Part shown: one piece after another, positions 25,643 through 34,208 of the stretch | Numbering within the stretch: the first letter of the stretch is position 1 | How the letters are laid out: the number at the start of each line of letters is the position of its first letter | Assembly (NCBI GenBank): GCA_015055525.1 | Contig: SVHZ01000011.1 | Span: forward strand, 1-46,491 | Direction of reading: 5' to 3' | Source of the DNA: Clostridiales bacterium | GTDB lineage: Bacteria > Bacillota > Clostridia > Christensenellales > Borkfalkiaceae | Length of the DNA stretch: 46,491 nucleotides | Notes under the pieces: generated by a model | The model's database searches: none | The model's input: the letters and a program-made list of their open reading frames with translations, nothing else | What the model was told of the DNA's origin: nothing | Program-made: the position numbers and the translations under genes

Positions 25643-26287
25643 TTAACCGCCTATGTTATTATTTGAATACTTTTCTGGAATAAAATTTTCAATATTTATT
25701 TCGTTTGGTTTTATATCTAATAATTTAGATATTATAGATAAAACTCTACCGCCTATTTGTTCAGTTGCCACAGGCGTATAATAATGCACCCAATCAGAGT
25801 GATAAGAATTTGGAAAACTTGCCGTTAACGAATATAAATCATTAATAATAGTATCGGTATCTAATAAAACGCGGAGCGCTTCGGCGTTGTACTTTTCAAT
25901 AGTACTATTATGACGAGTAAAATCAGGATTGCTCATTTGTTCATTAACGCAAGTTGACGTAGCAAACACAAATTTTGCCTTAGGATAAATCATTCTAAGC
26001 CTTTTATCAATTCTCTTTATAAGTTCTCCATAATAAGAAATAGGAGTTAAAGGCTCGTCACCAAAAAGTTCCAAAGCGTCCCATAACCCCGCGTTCCAAT
26101 GCACAAGGTCAACGTCGTCACCATATTTTCCGTTACCTTTCCACTCGTGAGCATAGCGGAGAACGTATTCGGCAAACCTACAATTTTCTTCGGGATAATA
26201 AACGTTTGCAACGCCTTCTAAAGCATCTTTAACGTATTTATCATACCCCATTCTTATTGAATCACCAATTAACACTATTTTTTTCAT
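25643..26287 (-). CDS. SGNH/GDSL family hydrolase
   Basis: A 214-residue serine esterase. Block I is IVLIGDSIRMGYDKY with the nucleophile Ser in GDS, block II/III is near 'VHWNAGLWDAL', and block V is SDWVHYY with the Asp-x-x-His pair. No signal peptide, so probably cytoplasmic. Substrate unknown, likely an ester or acetylated sugar. It is two bases after sdaA. Confidence 0.9.
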   Translation of the reverse strand: MKKIVLIGDSIRMGYDKYVKDALEGVANVYYPEENCRFAEYVLRYAHEWKGNGKYGDDVDLVHWNAGLWDALELFGDEPLTPISYYGELIKRIDKRLRMIYPKAKFVFATSTCVNEQMSNPDFTRHNSTIEKYNAEALRVLLDTDTIINDLYSLTASFPNSYHSDWVHYYTPVATEQIGGRVLSIISKLLDIKPNEINIENFIPEKYSNNNIGG

Positions 26288-26289
26288 GA

Positions 26290-27495
26290 TTAATCCTCAA
26301 CTTTATATTTTTTAGCAAGCCCACCTTCCGACGTTTCACGATACATTACTTTTAGATCTCTTCCCGTTTCATACATAGTTTCAACTATCATATCAAAACT
26401 AATCTTTCTACTGTCCGCTAAAAAATCGGCTAAGTTTACAGCGTTTAGCGCTCGCATTGCAGCGATTGCGTTTCTTTCAATGCACGGAATTTGAACTAAA
26501 CCACACACGGGGTCACAAGTAAGACCTAAATGGTGCTCTATCGACATTTCTGCCGAATACTCAATCTCCTCTAAATTGAGCCCGTATAATTCGCAAGCGG
26601 ACGCTGCCGCCATTGCGCAAGCAGTTCCAATTTCCGCTTGGCAACCACATTCCGCACCGCTTATCGATGCGTTAGTTTTTATAAGGTTACCTATTATTCC
26701 ACCCGTCGCAATAGCGTGCAAAATATCAATTTTTGAAAAATTGCGTTTTTGTTGCAAGTATTTTAATACCGCGGGCAAAACCCCACACGCGCCACAAGTA
26801 GGAGCGGTAACAATAACTCCGCCAGACGCATTTTCTTCGCTTACAGCAAACGCATAAGAACAAATAAGCCTATTCATCTTAGTTTCTTCACTTTCGTCAA
26901 CGTGACTTTGGCGTGATAAAAACCTTGCCTTTCTCTGCGTGCCTAAACCACCTTGCAATACGCCGTCAACACTCAAACCGCGTTTGATTGCCTGCAACAT
27001 AACAGACCAAACGTTATCAAGATACTCCCAAATTTCTTCGCCTTCAAATTCTTCAACGTATTCCCAAAGCCTAATGTTGTTTTCATTACAATAGTTGGCA
27101 ATTTGAGTAAAAGAATTATGGGGATAAATGCTTGGATGCTCTTGTAAAGTTTCACCGTCGGCTAAAACTTCCCCACCACCAATACTGTAATAGCGTTGCC
27201 TTTTTATTTGAACACCGTCTTTATAAGCAATTAAATCCATTGTGTTTGGGTGAAAATCAGTAGGAGAGTCTAAATCAAAAACTATTTCACACTTATCTTT
27301 TCCAAAAAAATCTAAAATTGCGCTATCGGTCATGTGTCCTTTACCAGTTTTAGCAAGAGAGCCGTATAAAATTGCGGTAAATTTATCTGCGCTTTTTACT
27401 TCACTTAAAAACCTTTCACAAGCGGAAATAGGACCCATCGTATGCGATGAAGAAGGACCTTTTCCTATTCTATATAAGTACCTGAGTGATTGCAT
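26290..27495 (-). CDS. sdaA: L-serine ammonia-lyase, iron-sulfur, single chain
   Basis: A 401-residue iron-sulfur serine dehydratase converting L-serine to pyruvate and ammonia. The beta-like domain comes first ('GKGPSSSHTMGP', about 12-23), then the alpha-like domain with the cluster cysteines in 'TAPTCGACGVLP', 'ISGAECGCQAEIG' and 'CDPVCGLVQIPC'. Strong site GAGGAGGTTAAA precedes the ATG. The gene begins 29 bases after the stop codon of what looks like the original rlmD end, so rlmD and sdaA were probably adjacent before the insertion. Confidence 0.95.
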   Translation of the reverse strand: MQSLRYLYRIGKGPSSSHTMGPISACERFLSEVKSADKFTAILYGSLAKTGKGHMTDSAILDFFGKDKCEIVFDLDSPTDFHPNTMDLIAYKDGVQIKRQRYYSIGGGEVLADGETLQEHPSIYPHNSFTQIANYCNENNIRLWEYVEEFEGEEIWEYLDNVWSVMLQAIKRGLSVDGVLQGGLGTQRKARFLSRQSHVDESEETKMNRLICSYAFAVSEENASGGVIVTAPTCGACGVLPAVLKYLQQKRNFSKIDILHAIATGGIIGNLIKTNASISGAECGCQAEIGTACAMAAASACELYGLNLEEIEYSAEMSIEHHLGLTCDPVCGLVQIPCIERNAIAAMRALNAVNLADFLADSRKISFDMIVETMYETGRDLKVMYRETSEGGLAKKYKVED

Positions 27496-27543
27496 TTTAA
27501 CCTCCTCATAGATTGTTTTTTAGTTATTTTTTATCATTTTTAC

Positions 27544-27568
27544 AAAGGCAAACGAGCGTCTCAACGTG
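27544..27568 (-). repeat. 25-bp direct repeat, left copy (attR-like)
   Basis: Identical to 28871-28895. Read on the minus strand in the rlmD frame it gives HVETLVCL, followed by CKNDKK and a TAA at 27524-27526. This looks like the original rlmD C-terminus left behind after insertion. Confidence 0.85.
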
Positions 27569-27608
27569 GTAAAGAGTACGAACGGTGTATTTATATTGCT
27601 TTATACCC

Positions 27609-28790
27609 TTAAACAAGATCATTTTCGTGCAAAACAACACCGCTTTGCTTTAATTTTCTTTGCAACGCTACGACGTCAAGAGTAGAAAAATTATCAGTCA
27701 TTGATGCTGCCGTTCCTGCCGCCTGACCTGTTACTGCACAGCAAGGAATTACGCGCATCACGTCCCAAAGCGTTTCATTAACAGAAGTGCAACGACCTGC
27801 AACAATTAAATTTTCCACTTCATTGCTATACAAGGTCCTAAAAGGAACTTCATAAACGGGTCCACGCTTTTTCCAATTGGAAACCATACCTATCGAATCT
27901 TCAAAATTTGTATGCTCTTCGGTGTGTGAAAGCGTATATTCACCAACAAGTTTGCGAGTCATACGAATTTGAGGCGTAGTGGCGATAGTGGAAATAACGG
28001 CGTTGGGATCAGTTTCTCGCTTTTTAAGCCAATGATCAAGAGTTGTCTTATGTGAAAGACACGTCATTTCCGAGAGTTCCTTTCCGTCAAGTCCTGTAAA
28101 CCGACGGCCAATCAGAGGCTTTGTTTCTTTTCCCGTTTTTTCTTCTTCAGGGATATCGGAAGCACCGAGCATTTGAAGATGATATCCATTTTCGTTCGTA
28201 TAATAATACCAAGCAGCAAGCACGTTACCTTGATTAAACGTATTTGTGGGCGCATTAGATAGCCAAGCTATGTCACAATCGCCGGTTGCATCTACCACCG
28301 ATCTGACAGTATACTCCGTTCTTCCAGATTTATTCTCAATATAGATATGCTTTATTTTTTTCCTTTCAATTTCAACGTCCACAACATAACTGCCGTAGAG
28401 AATATCAACACCGTTATCTAAAAGTAATTGTTCTGCAAGAATCGAAAAAAGTTGTGCATTATACTGCACCTCGTAGCGCTTGTCTTTTTCAGTTCTCGTC
28501 CCTTTTGCATCAAGCCAATTGTCGGGATAACGGGCTTCGGCTCCATATTTGATCGACAACTTTAACAACTCTTCTGCAATACCAAAAGAAACCTGATGCC
28601 CCAAACCGTCGCAAAGTGGCAGATATATCGTTATAAGCCCTGCGGTTCCCAGACCACCAAGCATATACTGCTTTTCAAACAGAATAACTTTCTTTCCTTC
28701 CCTCGCAGCCGCTAACGCCGCAGAAATACCTGCGATTCCACCGCCGCAAACAGCAACGTCGTAAGCACTGTTTGTTTTCGTATCCTTCAT
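27609..28790 (-). CDS. FAD-dependent oxidoreductase
   Basis: A 393-residue flavoprotein of the FAD_oxidored type (PF12831-like). The dinucleotide motif is VAVCGGGIAGISAALAA (about 12-28), followed by 'FEKQYMLGGLGTAG'. 'VVDATGDCDIA' and the C-terminal 'NLIVAGRCTSVNETLWDVM' and 'CCAVTGQAAGTAA' are family motifs. Substrate unknown. The gene sits alone between two 25-base repeats, breaks the rlmD-sdaA junction, and its codon choice and base content look less AT-biased than the neighbours, suggesting transfer. GGAGA eight bases before the ATG is the ribosome binding site. Confidence 0.88.
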   Translation of the reverse strand: MKDTKTNSAYDVAVCGGGIAGISAALAAAREGKKVILFEKQYMLGGLGTAGLITIYLPLCDGLGHQVSFGIAEELLKLSIKYGAEARYPDNWLDAKGTRTEKDKRYEVQYNAQLFSILAEQLLLDNGVDILYGSYVVDVEIERKKIKHIYIENKSGRTEYTVRSVVDATGDCDIAWLSNAPTNTFNQGNVLAAWYYYTNENGYHLQMLGASDIPEEEKTGKETKPLIGRRFTGLDGKELSEMTCLSHKTTLDHWLKKRETDPNAVISTIATTPQIRMTRKLVGEYTLSHTEEHTNFEDSIGMVSNWKKRGPVYEVPFRTLYSNEVENLIVAGRCTSVNETLWDVMRVIPCCAVTGQAAGTAASMTDNFSTLDVVALQRKLKQSGVVLHENDLV

Positions 28791-28859
28791 ATTGTTGTTC
28801 TCCGTTATGTTGTTTTGTATATATTATATTGAACTGCTCTTAATTCTACCGATTTTGGC

Positions 28860-30260
28860 TCACTTACGCGAAAGGCAAACGAGCGTCTCAACGTGCTTTG
28901 TTTGAGGAAACATATCGTATGGCTGTACTTTTTCTAATTTGTAAATCTGCTCAATATCAGTTGATTTTTTAAGGTTGTTGCCATCGTAATATAAAACCCC
29001 TGTTAATAAGCCTAAATCTCTTGCCAAGGTCTGCGGAGAACACGAAACGTAAACCACCTTATCCGGCTTAGCAGAAAGTATTGCGTCGATTACCTTTTTA
29101 TCGCACCCTTTTCTAGGCGGGTCTAAAACTACTGAAATTTTAGCGTTTTCAGCCTTTAACCTTGCAATTAATTTAGGAAGTTCTTCTTCGCAAGAGGCGC
29201 ATATATTTTTAACTTTATCATCAAGACCATTTTTAATAGCAAGTTCGTTACCCGCCATAACAGCCTCTTTAATAATTTCAATTCCATACGCTTTCTTTGC
29301 ATATCTTCCAAGCATAGCCGTCATAAGCCCTGCACCACTATAAGCATCAATTACAACGGTGTTTTCATCAGCCGAAACCGCATCTATAACATTTGAATAA
29401 AGTTTACTTTTAACGTAATTATTTACTTGCATAAATGATTGAACGTTTACAGGGTATTTAATGCCAAATTCTTCTGTTTGATAAAACTCATCGCCATATA
29501 ACAAAGTAAATTTATCGCCCAAAATAACGTTGCTATTTTCTAAATTTTCATTTATAAACAAAGAAAAATTCTTGAATTTTTGGGATAAAATATCAATAAG
29601 TTTATCAAAGTGCGGTAATTTATTTCCGTTTATAACAAGCGTTATCATTAAACTTAAATCAACCCTTCTAACAACAACGTGGCGAAGAAGACCTTCACCG
29701 TTTTCTTCGTTATAACAAGATATATTATTTTTAAGAACAAATTCTTTAATAGCACTTATTATCCCTTCGCACCAAGAATTTTGTATAGGACACTCGCTAA
29801 CTTCAACAATTCTATGCGAGTTTTGAGCAAAAAAGCCTATTTTAATTTCTCCGTTATCATTTCTAACGGGAAGTTGAAGTTTATTCCTATACTCGTATTC
29901 TAAATCACTTTTTACGCAAGGCAAAACTTCGCAATCTATACCTGCAATCTTTTTTAAGCAATCTTTTACGGTAGTAGTTTTAAGTTTCAATTGCTCTTTA
30001 TAGCGTAAATGTTGCAATTGACAACCACCACATTTTCCGTAAACACAACAACGAGGCCTTACCCTCTGCTCTGCAGGGGTTAAGACCTCTAATAATTTGC
30101 AAAATGCTATATTTTTAGTTACTTTTAAGACTTTGAACTTTATTTTTTCACCCACTAATGCAAAGGGAACAAAACATACAAAATCTTCAATACGAACGAT
30201 CCCCTCCATATTAGAGCCGATCGCGGACACGTTGCCGATAAGTTCGTCATTTTTACGCAT
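28860..30260 (-). CDS. rlmD: 23S rRNA (uracil-C5)-methyltransferase
   Basis: A 466-residue RlmD/RumA-type enzyme that makes m5U in 23S rRNA. A TRAM domain is at about 1-60. The 4Fe-4S motif 'CCVYGKCGGCQ' includes Cys77 and Cys80, with a further Cys in 'SECPIQN'. The SAM site is 'VVIDAYSGAGLM', followed by 'VVLDPPRKGCDK' and the nucleophile Cys in 'VYVSCSPQTLARD'. The last 11 residues, from HVETLVCL on, overlap the right copy of the 25-base repeat, so the final SRK is probably supplied by the inserted DNA. Gap to the previous gene is two bases. Confidence 0.96.
   Translation of the reverse strand: MRKNDELIGNVSAIGSNMEGIVRIEDFVCFVPFALVGEKIKFKVLKVTKNIAFCKLLEVLTPAEQRVRPRCCVYGKCGGCQLQHLRYKEQLKLKTTTVKDCLKKIAGIDCEVLPCVKSDLEYEYRNKLQLPVRNDNGEIKIGFFAQNSHRIVEVSECPIQNSWCEGIISAIKEFVLKNNISCYNEENGEGLLRHVVVRRVDLSLMITLVINGNKLPHFDKLIDILSQKFKNFSLFINENLENSNVILGDKFTLLYGDEFYQTEEFGIKYPVNVQSFMQVNNYVKSKLYSNVIDAVSADENTVVIDAYSGAGLMTAMLGRYAKKAYGIEIIKEAVMAGNELAIKNGLDDKVKNICASCEEELPKLIARLKAENAKISVVLDPPRKGCDKKVIDAILSAKPDKVVYVSCSPQTLARDLGLLTGVLYYDGNNLKKSTDIEQIYKLEKVQPYDMFPQTKHVETLVCLSRK
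28871..28895 (-). repeat. 25-bp direct repeat, right copy (attL-like), inside rlmD
   Basis: Identical to 27544-27568. It codes for HVETLVCL at the end of RlmD. Bases on both sides differ from the left copy, so the repeat ends sharply. Confidence 0.9.
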
Positions 30261-30262
30261 AA

Positions 30263-30778
30263 TTATAACCCTAACCTTTTAATCAAGTTAAAAGACATTT
30301 TTTGAAATCTTATCATAATGAAATCGTAAGCAACGTAGAAAACCGCCCCTGCGACCACTAAGATAATAGGTATAAATTTTTTAATTGATTCAATTTCGAC
30401 TACAAACATCGTTAATGCATAATACATAAGGAAAACTACCCCTATAAACCAAATACACTTAACAACGTACAAAAACCAAAGTTTTTTCTTCGAATTTAAT
30501 TGAATATAGTTAATAATTGGATGAATCCCAAAAAACAAAACGTATAATAGCGGAACGTAAAACCTTGATAATGCAAAGCAAAACGAAAGTAACGAAGTTG
30601 CAAAATAAGTAAACACCGCACCCTTAATACTGTTTTTTGAAAGTGGCAACATCATTGCTATTGAAGACATAAACAACGCACTCAAATCAAAAGTTTGAAA
30701 ATATGCGCCTATTACTAAAAAGATAACGCCGAGCGCAGTTGAAACTGCGGATAGCGCTATAAGTTTTCCGTCTTTCAT
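30263..30778 (-). CDS. Uncharacterised polytopic membrane protein
   Basis: A 171-residue protein with five membrane helices (about 7-25, 33-48, 53-90 as one or two, 103-128, 136-152) and short loops. The N-terminal 'LSAVSTALGVIFLVIGAYF' recalls substrate-binding subunits of ECF transporters, but this is not firm. It lies between the J-domain-like gene and rlmD with two-base gaps on each side, so it is part of the trpS operon. No specific function can be given. Confidence 0.72.
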   Translation of the reverse strand: MKDGKLIALSAVSTALGVIFLVIGAYFQTFDLSALFMSSIAMMLPLSKNSIKGAVFTYFATSLLSFCFALSRFYVPLLYVLFFGIHPIINYIQLNSKKKLWFLYVVKCIWFIGVVFLMYYALTMFVVEIESIKKFIPIILVVAGAVFYVAYDFIMIRFQKMSFNLIKRLGL

Positions 30779-30780
30779 AA

Positions 30781-31416
30781 TTAATGACAGTTACAACAAC
30801 AGTTGAGCATCATGTTACAAATAGCCATTTCGCAACACCATTGCATACAACTATCTCCACCCATTTGTTGAGGCGGTTCGCCTTGGTTATAAGGCGCGCC
30901 TTGTTGATTACCCGAATAATTGCCAGACTTATTCCAGTCTTGATTGATTTTCGCCCCGTCGTTAATCTTTTGATTAAGTTTATCAAGAGAGTTTTTATAC
31001 TTCGGCTCGTCTGGATTCATTGAAATAGCAATTTCAAGTTGTTTTTTACTTTCGTTAATCCAATTTTTTTTATAAAATACGAAAGATTGATAATAGTGCC
31101 ACTCTGCGCCACGCTCGTCAAAATCGTCAAGAAGTTGTTGCGCAGCATTTAAGTTACCACTTTTAATTGCCGCGTCAACGCTAGCAAAAGCCTCTGCCGT
31201 TGCACCGTTATTAGAGTGTTCAAAACGATAGTTTACAATTGCGTTGTATGCAACTTCAATTTCAGTAAGCCTTTTTGCAGCATTATTACCTACTTCGCTA
31301 TCTTCAGAAAATCTTTCTTCTTCGTATTTCTTTTTAAGCTCAAAATATTTTTCTTTTATTACTTCATCGCTGTCTTCAGCGGTTACGCCTAAACTTTTAT
31401 AATACTTTTCAATCAT
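30781..31416 (-). CDS. J-domain-like/TPR protein with Cys-rich tail
   Basis: A 211-residue protein in three parts. Residues 1-62 look like a DnaJ J domain ('YYKSLGV', 'YFELKKKYEEERF') but the HPD motif needed to stimulate Hsp70 is replaced by EEE (about 32-34). A helical TPR-like region follows (about 75-155, 'WINESKKQLEIAISMNPDE'). A Gly/Gln-rich linker leads to a tail with eight Cys in the last 23 residues ('CCEMAICNMMLNCCCNCH'). The tail could bind metal or be lipidated. It overlaps the DUF5685 gene by eight bases. Confidence 0.82.
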   Translation of the reverse strand: MIEKYYKSLGVTAEDSDEVIKEKYFELKKKYEEERFSEDSEVGNNAAKRLTEIEVAYNAIVNYRFEHSNNGATAEAFASVDAAIKSGNLNAAQQLLDDFDERGAEWHYYQSFVFYKKNWINESKKQLEIAISMNPDEPKYKNSLDKLNQKINDGAKINQDWNKSGNYSGNQQGAPYNQGEPPQQMGGDSCMQWCCEMAICNMMLNCCCNCH

Positions 31417-32260
31417 TTTTAGTTCCTTTTAATAATATATTACTAGTTGTTTTTGGTATTCCCCTAGTTAAAACGTTGGTTACTAGGTCTGAGTTAAACT
31501 GCATCTTTATCTCTTTATAGTTTTCAGAAATTTGAGAGAAAATTCCGCTGAATATAAAGAACAAATCGTCTTTATGATTATTGACTAAACTAGAAAAACT
31601 TTCACACTTATACGCGTTATATAAAACGTTAAAACTTCCCTTTTTAACGTCTTTATCATAATCGTCAAGCGCATCGATTAAATATATCCACTTGCCGAGC
31701 GCGTAAAATAAATTTTTGGTATTTTCAGTCGCTTTATCTTTGAAAATTTCAGTTGAAACGTCTTGCATTATAACTGAAAACGGGTGGCAAACTATATCGA
31801 TACTATCAGAATTGGCTTTTTCTAATTTTCTTAATTCATCATAGCCGTTTATCACTATTTCATCTATTTTAGGATAAAGTTTTTTAGCCTTTTTATATCC
31901 AGATTTTATTATAGAACGCCTTATTGCCCCTTTATTTTCATCAATAACGTCGTCAGAAAGTTTCAAATACGCCAATATAACGTTGGTTGCGCCAAGCATT
32001 AAAGATATATCGTCAGGCTTTGCTATCGGGCGTTTTTTTATTTGATGCGCTATACAACGCTCTCTATTAATTTTAACGTCAACCCCTAAAATATTGTGAG
32101 TTATCGCACTCATAAAAGCCATATCGTAACTAAGCGTAAATCTCGGAACTTGCCCGCATATTTTACCAATGCTTTTGCATATTCCACAGTATAACGCTTT
32201 ATATAGCGTATCATCTTTCAAATATAAATAGGGATTATCGGGTTTTAAGTATCCAAACAT
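31409..32260 (-). CDS. DUF5685 family protein
   Basis: A 283-residue, mostly helical protein. The N-terminal 'MFGYLKPDNPYLYLKDD' and 'YCGICKSIGK' (Cys pair) are typical of DUF5685. 'YLIDALDDYDKDVKKGSFN' is a conserved Asp-rich helix reminiscent of isoprenoid-synthase-like folds. Function unknown. In many Clostridia such genes neighbour J-domain-like genes, as here. It shares one base with trpS and eight with the next gene, so these are co-translated. Confidence 0.85.
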   Translation of the reverse strand: MFGYLKPDNPYLYLKDDTLYKALYCGICKSIGKICGQVPRFTLSYDMAFMSAITHNILGVDVKINRERCIAHQIKKRPIAKPDDISLMLGATNVILAYLKLSDDVIDENKGAIRRSIIKSGYKKAKKLYPKIDEIVINGYDELRKLEKANSDSIDIVCHPFSVIMQDVSTEIFKDKATENTKNLFYALGKWIYLIDALDDYDKDVKKGSFNVLYNAYKCESFSSLVNNHKDDLFFIFSGIFSQISENYKEIKMQFNSDLVTNVLTRGIPKTTSNILLKGTKND

Positions 32261-33267
32261 TATTTCCTTTCAGGACTGTAAAGCCCAACTTTTCTATATA
32301 CTTTTGCTAAAGTTTTTCTAGCGATTCTAAATGCGTTTTCAGCGCCGTTTACCATAATTGAATCGAGATAACCCTTATCCTTAAGTAAAGCAAGACGCTT
32401 TTCACTAATCGGTTTCAAGCCTTCTGCAACCGCTTCGCCAACCTTAATTTTGAAATCGCCGTAACCTTTACCCTCAAATTCACGCTCGGCATCTTCGATA
32501 GAAACGCCAGCAAAGCAAGAATAAATAGTTAAAAGATTTGATATGCCACCCTTATTTTCAGGGTCAAAGCAAATCTTATTATCACTATCGGTAACCGCTC
32601 GCTTAAACTTACGAATAATCGTGTCAGTATCATCGTACATTGAAACAAAAGCGTTTACGTTTTCATCGCTCTTGCTCATCTTCTTAGTAGGATCAGCAAG
32701 CGACATAATCTTTGCGCCGTGCTTAGGAATAATGGGTTCGGGAACAACGAAAGTATCGCTATATCTTCCGTTAAATCTAATTGCTAAATCACGAGTGAGT
32801 TCAATATGTTGCTTTTGATCTGCGCCAACGGGAACTACCGCGGTATTATAAAGAAGAATATCCGATGCCATAAGCACGGGGTAATCCATTAAACCAATGT
32901 TAACGTTATCTGCATGAGAACGTGATTTATCCTTAAATTGAGTCATTCTATTGAGTTCGCCAGGATAAGTCATCGTATTGAGTATCCAAGTAAGTTCTGC
33001 ATGACACGGAACGTGCGATTGAACGAATAATATACATTTTTCAGGGTCAACGCCACACGCAACGTATAACGCAAGAAGTTCCTGCGTTGCCTTTCTAAGA
33101 TCCGCTGGGTTTTGGCGAACCGTTAAACAATGAAGGTCGGCAATCGAGTAAATACAATTATACTCGTCTTGAAGTTTAACAAAGTTGTTGATTGCGCCAA
33201 CGTAGTTGCCAATCGTTGGAATTCCACTAGGTTGAACAGCACTAAATAAAGTCAATTTTTCAGACAT
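32260..33267 (-). CDS. trpS: Tryptophanyl-tRNA synthetase
   Basis: A 335-residue class I aminoacyl-tRNA synthetase. The HIGH-type motif is TIGN (18-21, in 'SGIPTIGNYVGA') and the KMSKS motif is at 196-200. 'GELNRMTQFKDKS' and 'MDYPVLMASDILLY' are TrpRS hallmarks. First gene of the operon running to rlmD. GGTGG before the ATG is the ribosome binding site. The leader is too short for a T-box; instead a palindrome covers the promoter. Confidence 0.97.
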   Translation of the reverse strand: MSEKLTLFSAVQPSGIPTIGNYVGAINNFVKLQDEYNCIYSIADLHCLTVRQNPADLRKATQELLALYVACGVDPEKCILFVQSHVPCHAELTWILNTMTYPGELNRMTQFKDKSRSHADNVNIGLMDYPVLMASDILLYNTAVVPVGADQKQHIELTRDLAIRFNGRYSDTFVVPEPIIPKHGAKIMSLADPTKKMSKSDENVNAFVSMYDDTDTIIRKFKRAVTDSDNKICFDPENKGGISNLLTIYSCFAGVSIEDAEREFEGKGYGDFKIKVGEAVAEGLKPISEKRLALLKDKGYLDSIMVNGAENAFRIARKTLAKVYRKVGLYSPERK

Positions 33268-33282
33268 AATACCACCAAAATA

Positions 33283-33305
33283 ATATACTTATTAAATAAG
33301 TATAT
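33283..33305 (-). promoter_or_regulatory. Palindrome over the trpS promoter (putative operator)
   Basis: ATATACTTATT and AATAAGTATAT (33283-33293 and 33295-33305) form a perfect 11-base inverted repeat with a one-base centre. It runs from the -10 to about +10, where a repressor would block RNA polymerase. Confidence 0.62.
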
Positions 33306-33327
33306 CATACGAAAAACAAAAAATCAA
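33299..33327 (-). promoter_or_regulatory. trpS promoter
   Basis: Minus strand TTGATT (33327-33322), 17-base spacer and TATACT (33304-33299), directly after the end of the preceding gene. Confidence 0.75.
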
Positions 33328-33328
33328 A

Positions 33329-34207
33329 TTATTTTATAATTTTAAGAGCATCTTTTAATGAAAAATCACAATCGTTTGAATAAAACGGAAGTAGAGTTTT
33401 ATCCTCAATCTGTTTAGGAATTTCAAGCGCAGTTATCATACTCAACGTTTTAATCGCCTTATCAACCGATATTTCATTAATATTTTCTAAACTTTTAAGA
33501 ACTTTTCTTGCAAATAAAAACGGCGAAACCAACGAAACAAGTAACGTCATATTATCGTCTTCATAGTCAGAGTAAAACAAATCACAAGCGACCATTCCGC
33601 TTGCCGATATAGGATCTAAAACGTAGTCCGTTTCTTCGAAAAAGGCTTTAGTTATTTCTTCAATTTCACCTTCAAAAACTTGCTCGAAATGATAACCTTT
33701 CACAATGCTATCAACGGGTGAATTTACACCAAAAATAGCAGTATCTATCGGCAATTTTGCATATTTTAGCAAATTGATAGCAAGTAGCCATCTACCGTCT
33801 GACAAATCAAGTGCAACGTTGATTTTTTCACCCATATTTATAATTTCACTATCAACCATATCAATATAAGCCGATATTAAGGTTATAGCGAGCGAAACAA
33901 CTTGTCCTTGACAAGAAGTATTATCATAAAAATAGTCTTTATAGTTTGCCGTTTTACCATCAAAAAGTTCTAACGCGCAAATTGTATCGTCAACGCTAAC
34001 TACGGTTGCAGGATATTCGCTATAAATCCTTGAAAAAGCATCGCTATTCAAGGTTTTACCAGTAAAACGATAATATAATTCATTAACTCTTTCTTCAAAG
34101 TCTTTGTCTTTCAAACCTTCCAAATAGTCTACGTCAAGACATTGAAAATCGGCGGGTAAATTATACCAGCCGATTTTTGCCATAGTAGTTTTATTATTAC
34201 TGCTCAT
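33329..34207 (-). CDS. Shortened threonine-synthase-like protein, probably not catalytic
   Basis: A 292-residue protein that follows long-form threonine synthase (ThrC, about 430-490 residues) in order but lacks its middle. 'LELFDGKTANYKDY' (79-92) matches the ThrC LELFHGPTLAFKD segment, so Lys90 lines up with the PLP lysine. 'INVALDLSDGRWLLAINLL' matches the VPSGNFGDLTAGLLA region, 'EETDYVLDPISAS' matches LDPHTAV, and 'SLVSPFLFARKVL' and 'LEIPKQIED' match the C-terminus. About 110 residues with the SGDTG phosphate loop are missing, so PLP catalysis is doubtful. It starts one base after the P-loop gene and is coupled to it. I know of no assigned role. Confidence 0.78.
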   Translation of the reverse strand: MSSNNKTTMAKIGWYNLPADFQCLDVDYLEGLKDKDFEERVNELYYRFTGKTLNSDAFSRIYSEYPATVVSVDDTICALELFDGKTANYKDYFYDNTSCQGQVVSLAITLISAYIDMVDSEIINMGEKINVALDLSDGRWLLAINLLKYAKLPIDTAIFGVNSPVDSIVKGYHFEQVFEGEIEEITKAFFEETDYVLDPISASGMVACDLFYSDYEDDNMTLLVSLVSPFLFARKVLKSLENINEISVDKAIKTLSMITALEIPKQIEDKTLLPFYSNDCDFSLKDALKIIK

Positions 34208-34208
34208 A

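Larger units (their letters stand above)
27544..28895. mobile_element. Putative att-flanked insertion at the 3' end of rlmD
   Basis: A 1.35-kb segment bounded by two identical 25-base copies (27544-27568 and 28871-28895), the second inside the last codons of rlmD. Homology stops abruptly on both sides of the core, as expected for site-specific recombination rather than gene duplication. The only gene inside is an FAD oxidoreductase; no integrase is present. It may be the relic of a larger element or a captured cassette. The 3' end of rumA/rlmD is known as an integration site for integrative conjugative elements in Firmicutes. Confidence 0.6.

Noticed and set aside
33268..33328. T-box riboswitch before trpS
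   Set aside because: The space between genes is only 61 bases and holds no specifier or T-box sequence; a palindromic operator is the better reading.
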